This document shows positions 44,809 to 55,190 of a DNA stretch of 64,000 bases, in pieces (within the stretch, counting starts at the first letter, position 1; each line of letters opens with the position of its first letter). The notes under the pieces are model-generated. The model did no database searches, was not told the DNA's origin, and worked only from the letters and a program-made list of their open reading frames with translations. Source of the stretch: Brienomyrus brachyistius (lineage: Eukaryota; Chordata; Actinopteri; Osteoglossiformes; Mormyridae); assembly GCF_023856365.1 (NCBI RefSeq), contig NC_064548.1, positions 22,988,461 through 23,052,460 on the forward strand, written 5' to 3'. Made by a program: the position numbers and the translations under genes.

Positions 44809-45403
44809 AAATGATCCATTTCTTTTGCTAATTTTTTTTTTTTTACTTGTAACCAGAACTTAAACTACCGATTTTAAAATAAGAGTTATTGGTAATTTTT
44901 TTCCCTCTGCTCCACCCACGTTACTTTTTCCTCTTGATTTACATCTGAGGCTCTTGGTAAAGCTTTTGACGCACATTTCTGCTTGCTTCCGCTGGAGGGC
45001 GCTTCTGTGCCATTTTCACGGAATCTTCCCACATGAAAGATGCTGAATGAATGAAGTCAGTAAGACGTGTTTAAAATTGTTGCAACATCTAGCTTTCAAA
45101 GCAGACTTTCAGAAGACCTTATCATAACTGCAAACATGCACTCCATGATGAATGATAGTTTATGTATTTTTAATTACATAAGTAATTAGTTGCTAATTAT
45201 TCAGATATTAGCTATAACACCATGTGAAATTGTGAGTTTAAATGTTTGATTTGCCAGTTTACCGATGACTAAAGGCGTAGTTTAAAAACTTGGCCATGTA
45301 CAGACATACTACAAGCAATTTAGCATCACAAAAGAAGAAATGGATTAGAATTGACGAGTATTGAGTTTACCTGAGTGCTCTGTAACAGACTTTTTATGCT
45401 CCA

Positions 45404-45450
45404 CTGGTTGGTTAAAACAAAATCCTAGTCAGGATTTTTACTTTCTGGAC
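45404..45450. repeat. Half-copy of the 44706 palindrome
   Basis: It contains CCACTGGTTGGTTAAAACAA then ATTTTTACTTTCTGGACTGG, matching the right arm of the palindrome at 44706-44808. Confidence 0.65.
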
Positions 45451-45729
45451 TGGGACTATCCTCCCTCTCACTGCTACATTTAAATGCCAATACTCTAGTG
45501 GGTAGAGCCAATGTTTTACTCAATGTCCTGATTTTGTATTGGCCTGATTTAATTCCTTTGTTATTGAATTTGGGATACTCAAAGTGCTTGGCTTCAAAAA
45601 TATACTTTGTGTAATTCCAATCTTTGGAAATAGGTGGAGCAACAGTTTTGTAATTTGAATTTCGGCATTTCCTTCCTAAGTATTTTGTTTTTAACAGTAT
45701 ATACATGTGATGGCCATCACACTAAATCA

Positions 45730-46645
45730 GTGTTATTCACTTTACCTGTGAGTGGTTTATCTCATTACAATGGCACCGGTCAAGGGTGCCATTATATAGG
45801 AGACAAGTGATCAGTCAGTCCTTGATCTGTTGGAAGCACAATAAAATGGTCAAGCCAAATTGTGATGGCTAGATGCTTGATTCAAAGCATTTCTAAATGA
45901 CGGGTCTTGTGGGGGTGTTTCCCAGAATGCAGTGGGCAGGACCTACCAAGAGTGGTCCAAGGAAGAACAACCGGTGAACCAGTGATGGGGTCATGGACAC
46001 TCAAAGCTCACGGATGCGGGTGGGGAGCGAAGGCCAGCCCGTCTGGTCCGATCCCACAGGAGAGCTGCTGTAGCACAAATTGCTGAAAAAGCTAATGCTG
46101 TCTATGATGGAAAGGTGTCAGGACACACAGGGCATCTTAACGTATGGGGCTGCGTAGCTGCAGACCGGTCAGAGGCTGCGGACCAGTCACAGTCCAGTCT
46201 GGACCCCTGCTCACCACTGAAAGTGCCTGTAATGGGCATGTGAGCGTCAGAACTGCACCATGGAGCAACGGAAGAAGGCGGGAAGAAGACAAGATGGCCT
46301 ACATAATCATCATTGCAGACCAAGTGGACCCCTTTATGGCAGTGGTCTCTTTCAGCAGGATAATGTGTCCTGCCACACTGCAAAAGTTGTTCAGGAATGA
46401 GTTTAGGAACATGAAGAGTTCAAGGTGTTGACTTGGTCCCCAAAATTCGAGCATCTGTGGAATGTTCTGGACAAACAAGTCCAATACATGGATGCCCAAC
46501 CTTGCAACTTACAGGACTTAAACCGTCTGCTGTTAATGTCTTGGATACCTTCAGAGGTCTCGTGGAGTCCATGCCTCAATGGGTCAGAGCTGTTTTTGTG
46601 GTATGAGGGGGGGTCTGCAGAATGTCAGGCAGGTGGTTTTAATGA
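45730..46645 (+). pseudogene. Tc1-like (Tc1/mariner) transposase remnant
   Basis: Translated over several frames, it keeps the order of a fish Tc1-like transposase. First come paired HTH pieces (GLVGVFPRMQWA, KSGPRKNNR, EGQPVWSDPTGELL). Later comes the DDE part LFQQDNVSCHTAKVVQ (second catalytic Asp), and FEHLWNVLDKQV with the PDLNPIE block before it deleted. The segment around the first catalytic Asp is missing too. Stops and frameshifts are many, so the copy is dead. The end GGCAGGTGGTTTTAATG is typical of these elements. Confidence 0.82.
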
Positions 46646-47699
46646 CAAGCCAGGCCGTGATGCAAAGTTTACTTTAGGTGAAAACCTAAGAGCACAAGGA
46701 AGTTTTACATGACTAAACTGAAAAAGTGCCTGTTTAATAATGGAAAATCTACTCATACGAAAGGCTAGAGTTCTGCTGATATGAAAGATTGGAGTTCAAA
46801 GATTAATTTAATTTCCATTTATGGGAGATATATTGTTTGTATTAAATGCACTTCCAAATATACCTGAACCAACATCTACAAGAGGCTGGGTCCCATATGC
46901 AAATTTGTCACCAGGGACAGACGTGTCTATGATATGTGGTACAGAGACTGAGAGCGAATGGTTTCTTCATTTGTAATTTGAGCGATCTTACGCCAAGGGA
47001 TTTTAAGTTTTCAAAATTTTGCCTAGAAATTCACACCTTGGGGGAGACTGGCTAGGTGACTGAACCTCGGTGTTAAAATCTGTCCGGATGTGTGCTACTC
47101 GATAAATAAGGGAAGGGAAGGTGTAGGTCCAATTTTATATATCTATATATATAAAATATATCCAATTTTATAATACAATTCATTCTGAGGGTAAACCTGT
47201 ATATTAACTCCACTGTGTCGGTAAAAATGCACCGAAACGTTGACTAAACAGCTGTATGTGTTTCCACATGCCTGACATGCTGAACATGTCACACATGTTT
47301 TGCACATCAGCCGTGTTAGTTACTTTCAGAAGCTATTATGCTCCGTTGCGTAGGTATCTCCAGTTGGGATTATATAGCAGGTGGATTGGATTTCCCTATG
47401 ATAGGATACTTTTTACACCTTGGTTCCAACATATACTGATGTAGATCTGTCCAGCACTGATTTACAAATTATGTCCTATAATTATAAAAAAAAAAGCTGC
47501 AGTGACCCAACACTAGGTGCAACAAGTGGGGATCTTTCGCTTTCCTTTTTTATATAGTGCCATTAAAATCACGCGTGACTTCCCCCCCACGAAATTTCCG
47601 TCGGCACTCTAGGTGAATTCTGCGATGAGGTGACTGAGATGTTTGGATCGCGGGGGAGTTCAGGGAAGCATTGGGTCTAAATGTGGATTTGGGTGAAGC

Positions 47700-48064
47700 T
47701 CGGTTTGATTTAGATCAGGAGGAGTGGCGATTGAGCTGTTTGCCCGGAGAGCTGGCGCAGCATGGAGAACCGGGAGAGATCCGTATAAGACAGTGACAGC
47801 GCCTGTTGTACGTGAGAGCTGTAACAGAGCGTATGCACACAAGGCTAAACGTTACAAGACAGACTATTCTAAAATGCAAGGGATTAATAAAGAGAGAGAC
47901 TTCTTACCGCGCCTAAGATGATACTGTTTCAGAGTCACGGAGCACTCGGCTTATAGAGAATAACGGGAAGAAAAGCCGGCTGATGGTTTCTATTGGGACC
48001 TCTGCACCTTTCCGCAGATTCTCTTACTCATTGGATATAAGTTGATGAAAGGCTTTTGTCGGCG
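47700..48064 (+). promoter_or_regulatory. dock9: Probable dock9 promoter and 5'UTR
   Basis: CpG density rises toward the dock9 start and continues into the intron to about 48500, as in a CpG-island promoter. No clear TATA box at a consistent distance was seen, and the transcription start cannot be fixed. An upstream ATG at 48045 starts an out-of-frame uORF that overlaps the main start. Confidence 0.4.
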
Positions 48065-48140
48065 ATGTCTCACACAGCCCACTCGGAAACTCGGAGGTTC
48101 ACCCGGGGTCTTAGCAAACCGGGCACCGCGGCCGAGCTGA
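48045..48140 (+). other. Overlapping upstream ORF in the dock9 leader
   Basis: ATG 48045-48047, in weak context (T at -3), opens 31 codons and ends at TGA 48138-48140, inside the dock9 coding exon in another frame. It matters only if the transcript starts upstream of 48045. Confidence 0.4.
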
Positions 48141-48181
48141 GGCAGAGCGTCTCCGAGGCGGTCAGGACGTCTGCGATCGCG
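48065..48181 (+). CDS. dock9: dock9-like first coding exon (zizimin family Cdc42 GEF; 3' partial)
   Basis: ATG at 48065 opens 39 codons ending at GCG|GTAAGT (phase 0). The product contains [20 protein letters not shown] followed by [12 protein letters not shown]. This closely resembles the N-terminus of DOCK9 ([24 protein letters not shown]...) and somewhat less that of DOCK11. DOCK10 differs more. The intron position matches DOCK9, where the next residues would be KPKLIEPLDYEN. DOCK9-type proteins carry PH, DHR1 and DHR2 domains and load GTP on Cdc42. Only the short N-terminal segment lies here, and the next exon was not found before 64000. The start has a purine at -3 (GGCGATG). dock11 is the main alternative. 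Confidence 0.88.
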
Positions 48182-49239
48182 GTAAGTAAAGTGTATTAAT
48201 TTCAGTCGGTTTGCTTTCACTGTATTTTTAAGTGCGTTTCCATCGCGTCCCAGCCACCTATACGCTTTGGTGAAGCGAGTTAATTTGCATGGCGTCACAC
48301 CTCGTATCTAAAAGCATTTATAGGTTAACTTGCTGCTTGCTGTTAAGGGGAGTTTTCGCCCGAGGAGTGAGTGAACTTTGGAAATCTTCTCCCAGGAGTC
48401 CGTGTCGGCGACATGCATCGCTGCGATCTGCCGGTGACTCAGCTCCCGACGGCAGTCGCGGTATATTTCAGATGGGGGCGGCTACGGCTGCCGATCGAAG
48501 CGTGTTTTTTTCGGGTTAAGTGTTGCTTAGTGGGGCCCGCATCGCCTTGGCTTAGTGGTATGCGAACGTCTATATCAGATAAGTATATATAGGATCTGCA
48601 CGCCGGGATGGGAGGCTCAGGCTGCCGGGGTCTCAGTTACCGACAGACGCAGGACTGAAACGCGATGACAGTGTTGCTGAAAGCTCTGAAGTTTGCATCT
48701 GAAGCTGAGTAACAGCTTCACTAAGTGCTCCAGGACATGCGAGCAAAGCCTTCGTGTGGGGAATGTTTTATTTCCAAAAAATAAATTAAGAAAAGCAATT
48801 AATTCTCTCAGAAACATGCAAATTGATATAGGCGTGTTAATCGTCACCTCAGAGGGATTATTTTAAGACTTACCTAGTTAGGACTGGGTGATGATATTCA
48901 CGGAAGCGAAGGATGTCATGGGGTAGCTTCAGTTTGCTGAGCCTCGGATATTTCAGAACTGACATTGTCCGTTTTCTACTGTTTTACTTAAGAAAATACT
49001 TTGTATTTATTAACACAGCATATCAGGATTTCTTGTTCAGCCCGAGATGGGCTAAATGTAAATGAACGAAAATAAAGCCCATTTATACTGGGTGCCTTAT
49101 CCGGCTTAGCAAGAAATCCGGCTTTATGGAACAGACCCTAGATGTTGACTGGCAAAAGTCTATGTAGTAAGGCAGATGTGCTGAGCTATCTTCATTGCTA
49201 TCACTGACCTCCACTCTAGAATCATTGTGTTGTGTTACA

Positions 49240-49605
49240 CTACCATCCACACCCCATCCTGGGAAACACAGGGCCCTCCCTTGGTGGGATTCCATGGAGT
49301 GCACACACACAAACATACACTATGGAGAAGTTGAAGGCATGTGTTCACCTGGACTGGGGGAGAAAACTGGAGTGTACCCAGAGAAAATCCCCCACAAACA
49401 TGGAGAGAATATGCAGATTTCACAAATATATACCTGGGGTTGGGATATGAACCCCTCCAGTCCTGGTGCGGACACCAGAATGAGGTTTGTTGGCCATGCA
49501 CGTTCATACTTACAGGACATCTGGCTTGACATGGGTCTAATAGTGACATAGCTGGGTAACGGTAAGTGTGATGTGACAGTGCGACCCACTGAGCCATCCT
49601 ACCAA
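49240..49605 (+). repeat. Interspersed DNA-transposon-like repeat
   Basis: It contains ACACTATGG, CTGGGGGAGAAAACTGGAGT, ACATGGAGAGAATATGCAGA, GATATGAACCCCTCCAGTCC and CAGTGCGACCCACTGAGCC. This is the order of a common fish repeat (CACTATGGGCAGTTT ... GGAAACCGGAGTACCC ... GAACCCC ... CACTGCGCCACC). A second fragment lies at 61262-61442. Confidence 0.65.
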
Positions 49606-50400
49606 CCTTAAATCCACTGCCACTCCCGTACAAAAGAAGTTATGTCCGAGCAAACATTGATGTGACATGCTGTGATTACTGTATGAACCTGTCACCTCAA
49701 GGAGGAGCATGTCTTGCGTGCTGCTCCGAAGTGAAGCCTGGTGTGAAATAGGCCATTAATCTTGTAGGTGACATGGTGACGTCCAGCTGAGGAAGAGCAT
49801 TGTCTCTCAGGCACATACAGTTTAGGAGTTGTGGTCGTCTCTTAGTGCACTCTGACACGAATAGATGTCCTAGATAATTTTTCTCAGAGGATGCACTTGT
49901 GTGATTGCTTTGTCCCAAGCATCTGAATTACCACAGAGAATTTTATGGGTAAAAGTAGATCTAGATACTGAAAGGGCAGTAGGTGGGGAAAAAAGGGGGT
50001 GTGTGGAACGTAGATAAACATCACGTGTCTTGGTTATGGACCTGTATGGTTGACTGTGATCCCTTAGTTAACCCTTCAGGTTCGAAGTCCAAAGCTCTGA
50101 CTCCCCCATAACAAAGAGTAGCTGTCACCTGTGTCACGTTCAGTTCTAAAAAAAATCAGTTTGAGGTTGTTGGGGTGCATCTGTTCTGTGTTTGGCTGTA
50201 GATTTAAACTGTGAAGTGAGTCGAGCTCTTGGCCACACCCACATCCTGTGAGGAAGAATCGCTCCTGTGTCCTGTGGAAGGTCAGATTACCATGATGTAT
50301 GTCAAGTGACGGGCGTGAGTTGCAGCTTCAGTGCTCTTGGACCTGGGTCGCCCCGTTGGCCCGCATGGTTGCATAACTCTTCTGTAAGCGATCCTGGTTC

Positions 50401-50535
50401 TTGTGTTTCTCAGCCCGGTTCTCAGAGACCACCGGACAATCCAAGTTTTTGCTTCCTCCCAGCTGTGGACTGTCTGGCAGGGAGCGAAAACATGGACCGT
50501 CTGGGGGTCCCTGAGGACCAGGGTGAGAAACACTG
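50401..50535. repeat. Palindromic MITE, copy of the 23490 family
   Basis: TTGTGTTTCTCAGCCCGGTT ... AGTTTTTGCTTCCTCCCAGC ... GGGAGCGAAAACATGG ... CAGGGTGAGAAACACTG. The inverted ends are clear. Confidence 0.8.
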
Positions 50536-53500
50536 ATCTGTTTCTTCTTGTAGCTCTGCTATTGTTCCACCTCTTTTGAGTTTTTCGTATGATTTTATGA
50601 AACGCAGATTTAGTGGCAAAATCAGTTATAACATTTAGGCACAACATAGTGATGGGAGGAATGAGGTGTGAAACCTGCAATGCTTTAAATTTTCCTGTTG
50701 TAACCCACTTTCCGTTGGTTGCTTTACTGGTTCCCAATGGTAATGACAGTGATTGACAGCCATGGTGGGTCCCACCCACTGTGGGTTTCTCAGGTTCATT
50801 TCTCACATTGCTAGATAATCCACTCAAATTGTCTTGACGAATGGATGGAAATGGCTTACAGAGGGAGTCAAAGAAGAAGCAGTTTTATAGCGAGGGGTCA
50901 GTTTTGGGCCAGCTGCACAACTGCAGTCAATAATGCATGTTATATTTCAACCAGCGGCTCACTACCCAGAATCCAGTTCACCATGTCCTGACTATTCCTC
51001 TGTTTGTGCAGACAGCGGGAGTAAAGGGCAGTCGCTGGCAGGAATGAGATCCGCACCATTGGGAGTTTATTTCTGTGAAAGGTTTTGCATCATGTGACCG
51101 GAGGGTAAAATGTTCCGGTCCCTTCTTCTGCGTTCCGTGGGGGGCCACGAAGACCCAGTGGTTGGCATCAAGATGCTGGTTTGACTCAAAGCTGAGTTTT
51201 TCCGCTCTAGAACTGAGAAGCATGCAAATACGAAGACATTGGACTCCCCATGTCCCCATGTCGCTCTCATGCAGCTCTGCATCGATGCTGTTTTCGCCAG
51301 TTGACTTGTGGTTTTACCTGGAATATAGACCTAACCTCTGACTCATCTATACAGCCTTCAGGAATATGTTGATTGACATCGTGGTCATTCCAGACATGTT
51401 AATGACATGGTGAGCGGGGCTGGTTGTTGAGAAACAACATTTGGAAACATGTCAATCAACGTTTCATAAAGATTATGACTCAATTACACGATGCTTAAAC
51501 CAGTCAGTGACTGACAGCGTACAGTAATCCTGTCCACTATGGGTTGCAGAAGCCTGTTCATCTCACCGCTAATGCAAAGCAAAGAAGCTGAAAAAAATAA
51601 AATAAAGTCTCAATGAAAGTACTTTATTAGGGGTGAGCAAAGAGGTATAATTAGTATGAAAAATGAAATACTAATTGGACTAGTAGTCCTAGGGGATTGG
51701 CTAAAGTGGGAGCCGATAAACTGGTCCAGCTGGGGATGGACCGTAGCACTTTGCAAAATCGTAGTCATGGGAAAAGTGTCTTTCGGAATACATGCGCTGA
51801 CAGCCCCTGAGTTTATGTACACCTGTCATAGCAAAGTCTGAAGACCAAGGTCCCCATTTCGAAACCTTCGGCCCCAGCCTGTATGGCTGCCGGTCCGGCC
51901 TGCTGTGGCCTGAGTCCGCTCTTTGTCTACCAAAGGAGGGAAAAGAAAAAGGAGCAGAACCAGTTTTTTTTATCAGCCCGGGTGTCTCTCTTCACGGTCT
52001 GCTATCTTACTTGCTTGATGAGGTACCAAACGGCTGAGTCAAAGATAATTTGCATATGCATACCAGCCGTGGAATTTCTGCAGGAGTACTAGGTTGGAAC
52101 GTTCTTTCATGGACCGCAAGCAGCTGAGGCTCTGTCTGGTTTAATGAAATCGATACTGATCTCATTTGCAGCAGGGGAGCCTAATGACAGCCAGGGACTT
52201 AAAGGGAGTTTAGTGAAGCGCTCGCAGAGGAACCGCAGTCCGGAATGAGGCCTCGGTGTGCGGACCTGGGTGCTGACTCTCGCGCTGATGGTTGCTATGG
52301 AGCCAGGATGTTGTGGACAGCTCCCTTCAGGTTATCTTCTGGGTTTCTCTCCATTTTTACCCAGGATTTCCTATTTGAGATTAAATAAAGTTTAGCTGTC
52401 TAGCGACGTGCCTGATTGTCTGCCATCAGTATTTATGATTCAAGCCCTTAAATCACCTGCCGCGACCGTAATGAACGTCGTCAGACATGCGACATCAGCA
52501 TAATTCGGAGTGTCCCCTCTGCCCTCACATGCAGAAAATCCCATCAGGTCATCTGTCTGGTGCCCCCTCCCACCATTCCCCAGCTCTTCATTGAGGCTCT
52601 CAGGCGACCCAGGTGTTGTAACTGAGATCAGGGGTTTGGCCATCAGGGCAGATTGGGAGACCCAGGACTGTGGGCCATCTTCTCCGACCTCCATCGTGCT
52701 CTCAGCTGCCTTTGATTTACATATTTACATACAAAAGATGAGTTTCTGTAGATGGGGAGGGGCAGCCTTGTCTGTGGCTGCTTGGGCGAGTCCGGGCGAG
52801 CTCTGCACACGGCGACATGCCGCCGCAGCCTTCTGGGGGTGTCCAAAAGCCGCAGACCGTCAAGGATATTCCCGGCGCTGCGTGATTTATGACGGAGGGG
52901 GTCTGGCGTAACGTGAGGAGCAAGAACCGCGCCCCCCCTGGGCCGCTGTGGTTCAGCAGAAACCCGGAGCTCCGCTGGCTAATGGTCATGCGAGATCCTG
53001 CCGCGTCTAAGGCTGCCCCTTCCAAAAAAAACCCCTGTTTACTCCTGTCCTCAGGCTGAACTGGAAATTCAAATACCAGAGATTCATTAGAATTTACAAA
53101 CACCCCCCCTACCCCCCCACTTTTCTGCCAAAACACATAATTAGGCACGGGAGAAACCGCAAACGTGGGTCTGGCTCTCGTTTTTTTTGTTATTAACATT
53201 ACTAGCCTCGCTGACATTATCAATTTTCTTCTGCTGTGGATGATGGGCCAATATGCTGGGGGGGGGGGGGGGGTTGCGTCTGGGCAGCTTAGGTTACAGT
53301 ATCTCAGTTCTGGTGCTTCAGTATTACCTGCCCAAAGCATTGGTTCAGAAGGATGTCGAGTTGTCCCACAGGTGACATTTTTTTTTGAAGGCCAAGAAGG
53401 GCCCGGAAAGAGAGCTGAATTATTACAGCCAAGTGAAAACGAGGTCAGGGTCACGGGCCCAGTCTCCCCAGCTCTGGGTTCAGGCATGTAGATGTGTTAG

Positions 53501-53927
53501 GGAGTGGTGTTGGGTGGAAGTGAAAGCAAGCCCACTCAGACTACGAGAGCGTCAGTAAGGAAGCCCTGTGTCGAAACACCTGTGCACTTAGCTTTGGGCG
53601 TGTCTGTAGTGGCGGGTTTATTTTTCCTTGTGGTCGTCCGGCGGTGTCCCAGCTTGGGGAGTAAGTGGCCAGCCTGGGGCGTGATGGCACTGCAGGTTTG
53701 GGGTCCTGAAGTGCGCGGCTGATGTGATTCTCCCACCGGAGCTGTATGCTGGTCCTGGTTGGCGCTCGCTCTCTCGTCCAGGCTCACATGGCTTAGCTTT
53801 GGGGCGCTGACTCCCTGCTGCATCATCTGCGCAGGCTGCCTGCGGGTACTGGGTGTGCCTGCAGCTCAGCTAATCATACAGAGGCCCCATGTTACCAGAA
53901 CCTTACATAAAGAATCAGGGCGTGGTC

Positions 53928-54491
53928 TAAGGCTGCATGATTCTGGGTAAAACATGAATCACGATTGTTTTTTTTTTTTTCCACTCAACTTTGTAGAACC
54001 GAGAGAGCACACTTAAGGGTTTTAACAAAGAACTCATTTCCAACTGCAAAAAATGCCAAACAAACTTGACCCAAACATCTTCAGTCAAATATTTGCTGCA
54101 AATATTTTTGCTACAAATTTGTCGCGTTAATCCAAAGAGAAATTCACACAAGCGAGTGTGACCCCTTTTTGCGTTTGAACACAACATTATTACTCGAGAT
54201 TAAAAACATCTCTTTCCTCTTCCTCACTGTCGGAAGGATCTTCTCGAGTCTTGATCATTTCGTTTTTGAAGCTTTTTATTTCACCTTGTTGTACACATTA
54301 GATTAATTTTCCCTGTGTGCTGTTGCTCCTGTTGTGTAATGCAGTGCTGTTATTTGTTGATACAGCCTGTGAAGGACAACGAGAGCATTTGGTTTGATGC
54401 ATCGGATCTACCTGCTAATGCAGCTGTCATGTTACAATGCGATCGCATAGGGGAATGATCGCGATTAAAAACTACCAGTCATGCAGCCCTA
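53928..54491. repeat. hAT-like MITE with TARGGCTGCATGA ends
   Basis: Left TAAGGCTGCATGATT and right AGTCATGCAGCCCTA are inverted repeats. Next to them, AATCACGATT and GATCGCGATTAAAA also pair. The interior (563 bp) has no coding capacity. No perfect target-site duplication was seen. Confidence 0.7.
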
Positions 54492-54597
54492 GTGTGAATC
54501 ATCTTCTTCAAAGATGGCGGGTCTGTAGAGTTAGTGTAGGAATTGCTGTTGGTGGTCTACATAGGTTCTGAAAGAGCTAAGAGCTACAGGTCCCTCA

Positions 54598-54788
54598 CAG
54601 CAATGTGTCCCAGTCCAGTCCGCAGGGCACACTGAATGCATCCACATTTTTGTTTTAACCCCGTTCCCAGCACACCTGTAAGGTAGTTAGAGCTCCTGAT
54701 TGCTTGGGTCAGGTGTTCTGGGAGCTGCGATAAAACAGAAATGTGGATCCGTCCAGTGTGCCCTGCGGACTGGACTGGGAGATACTGT
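54598..54788. repeat. Palindromic MITE with CCCAGTCCAGTCCGCAGGGC arms
   Basis: The left arm CCCAGTCCAGTCCGCAGGGC is inverted perfectly as GCCCTGCGGACTGGACTGGG on the right. Inner ATCCACATTT and AAATGTGGAT pair too. Confidence 0.88.
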
Positions 54789-54820
54789 TACAGTGCTACG
54801 GGACCTGGGCAATTGGGAGG

Positions 54821-54925
54821 CAGCAGCTCTGTGGCTTAGGCCTCTGTGCCTGTGACCAGAAGGGTGCTGGTTCGAGTCCCATCATCGGCAGAGTAGTCAC
54901 ATCTCCATTTGACTTTTGAGCAAGA
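54821..54925 (+). repeat. tRNA-derived SINE with clear A and B boxes
   Basis: An A-box-like TGGCTTAGG lies at 54832-54840 and the B box GGTTCGAGTCC at 54869-54879. The tail TTGAGCAAGACCCCCAACCC is shared with the fragment near 31420. The tRNA-like head is not a functional tRNA: its stems do not close well. Confidence 0.75.
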
Positions 54926-55034
54926 CCCCCAACCCCACAGATAAATGTCCTCCCCCTGCATTTGGACCACAGGCCTCACTCCCCTGTATTCATGTGTCTA
55001 TATCTCAAAAGAGAAGAAGATGCCATGTGCTAGA

Positions 55035-55190
55035 CCAGGGGTGGCCAGTCTTATCCAGAAAGGGTTGGTGTCTATGTGGGTTTTTGTTGCCCTAATTAGA
55101 TTGATAATTAAAGGACTGATTAGCTGAAGGTCCTCACACCTGGATTTGAACAGCTGACCCAAAAGGTTACCCTTTTGAAGTTTGTTGCCC
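55035..55190. repeat. Copy of the 32714 MITE family
   Basis: It starts CCAGGGGTGGCCAGTC, followed by GGGTTTTTGTTGCCCTAATT and CACACCTGGATTTGAACAG. The right end is unclear. Confidence 0.7.

Larger units (their letters stand above)
44451..47699. other. Intergenic spacer between farp1 and dock9
   Basis: Apart from the MITEs and the Tc1 remnant, the spacer is AT-rich and has no recognisable gene. A TA-rich block lies at about 47133-47165. Confidence 0.6.

Noticed and set aside
45730..46645. An intact Tc1-like transposase gene
   Set aside because: Many stops and frame changes, and the region of the first catalytic Asp and the PDLNP motif are deleted.
52717..53487. Minus-strand ORF of 256 codons, the longest unexplained ORF
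   Set aside because: It crosses a G-run translated as poly-Pro, has no recognisable family and no consistent splice or promoter signals. Low stop density in this GC-rich patch explains it.
54821..54925. Functional tRNA gene
   Set aside because: The A and B boxes are present, but stems do not close properly and the sequence continues into a SINE tail shared with other copies.
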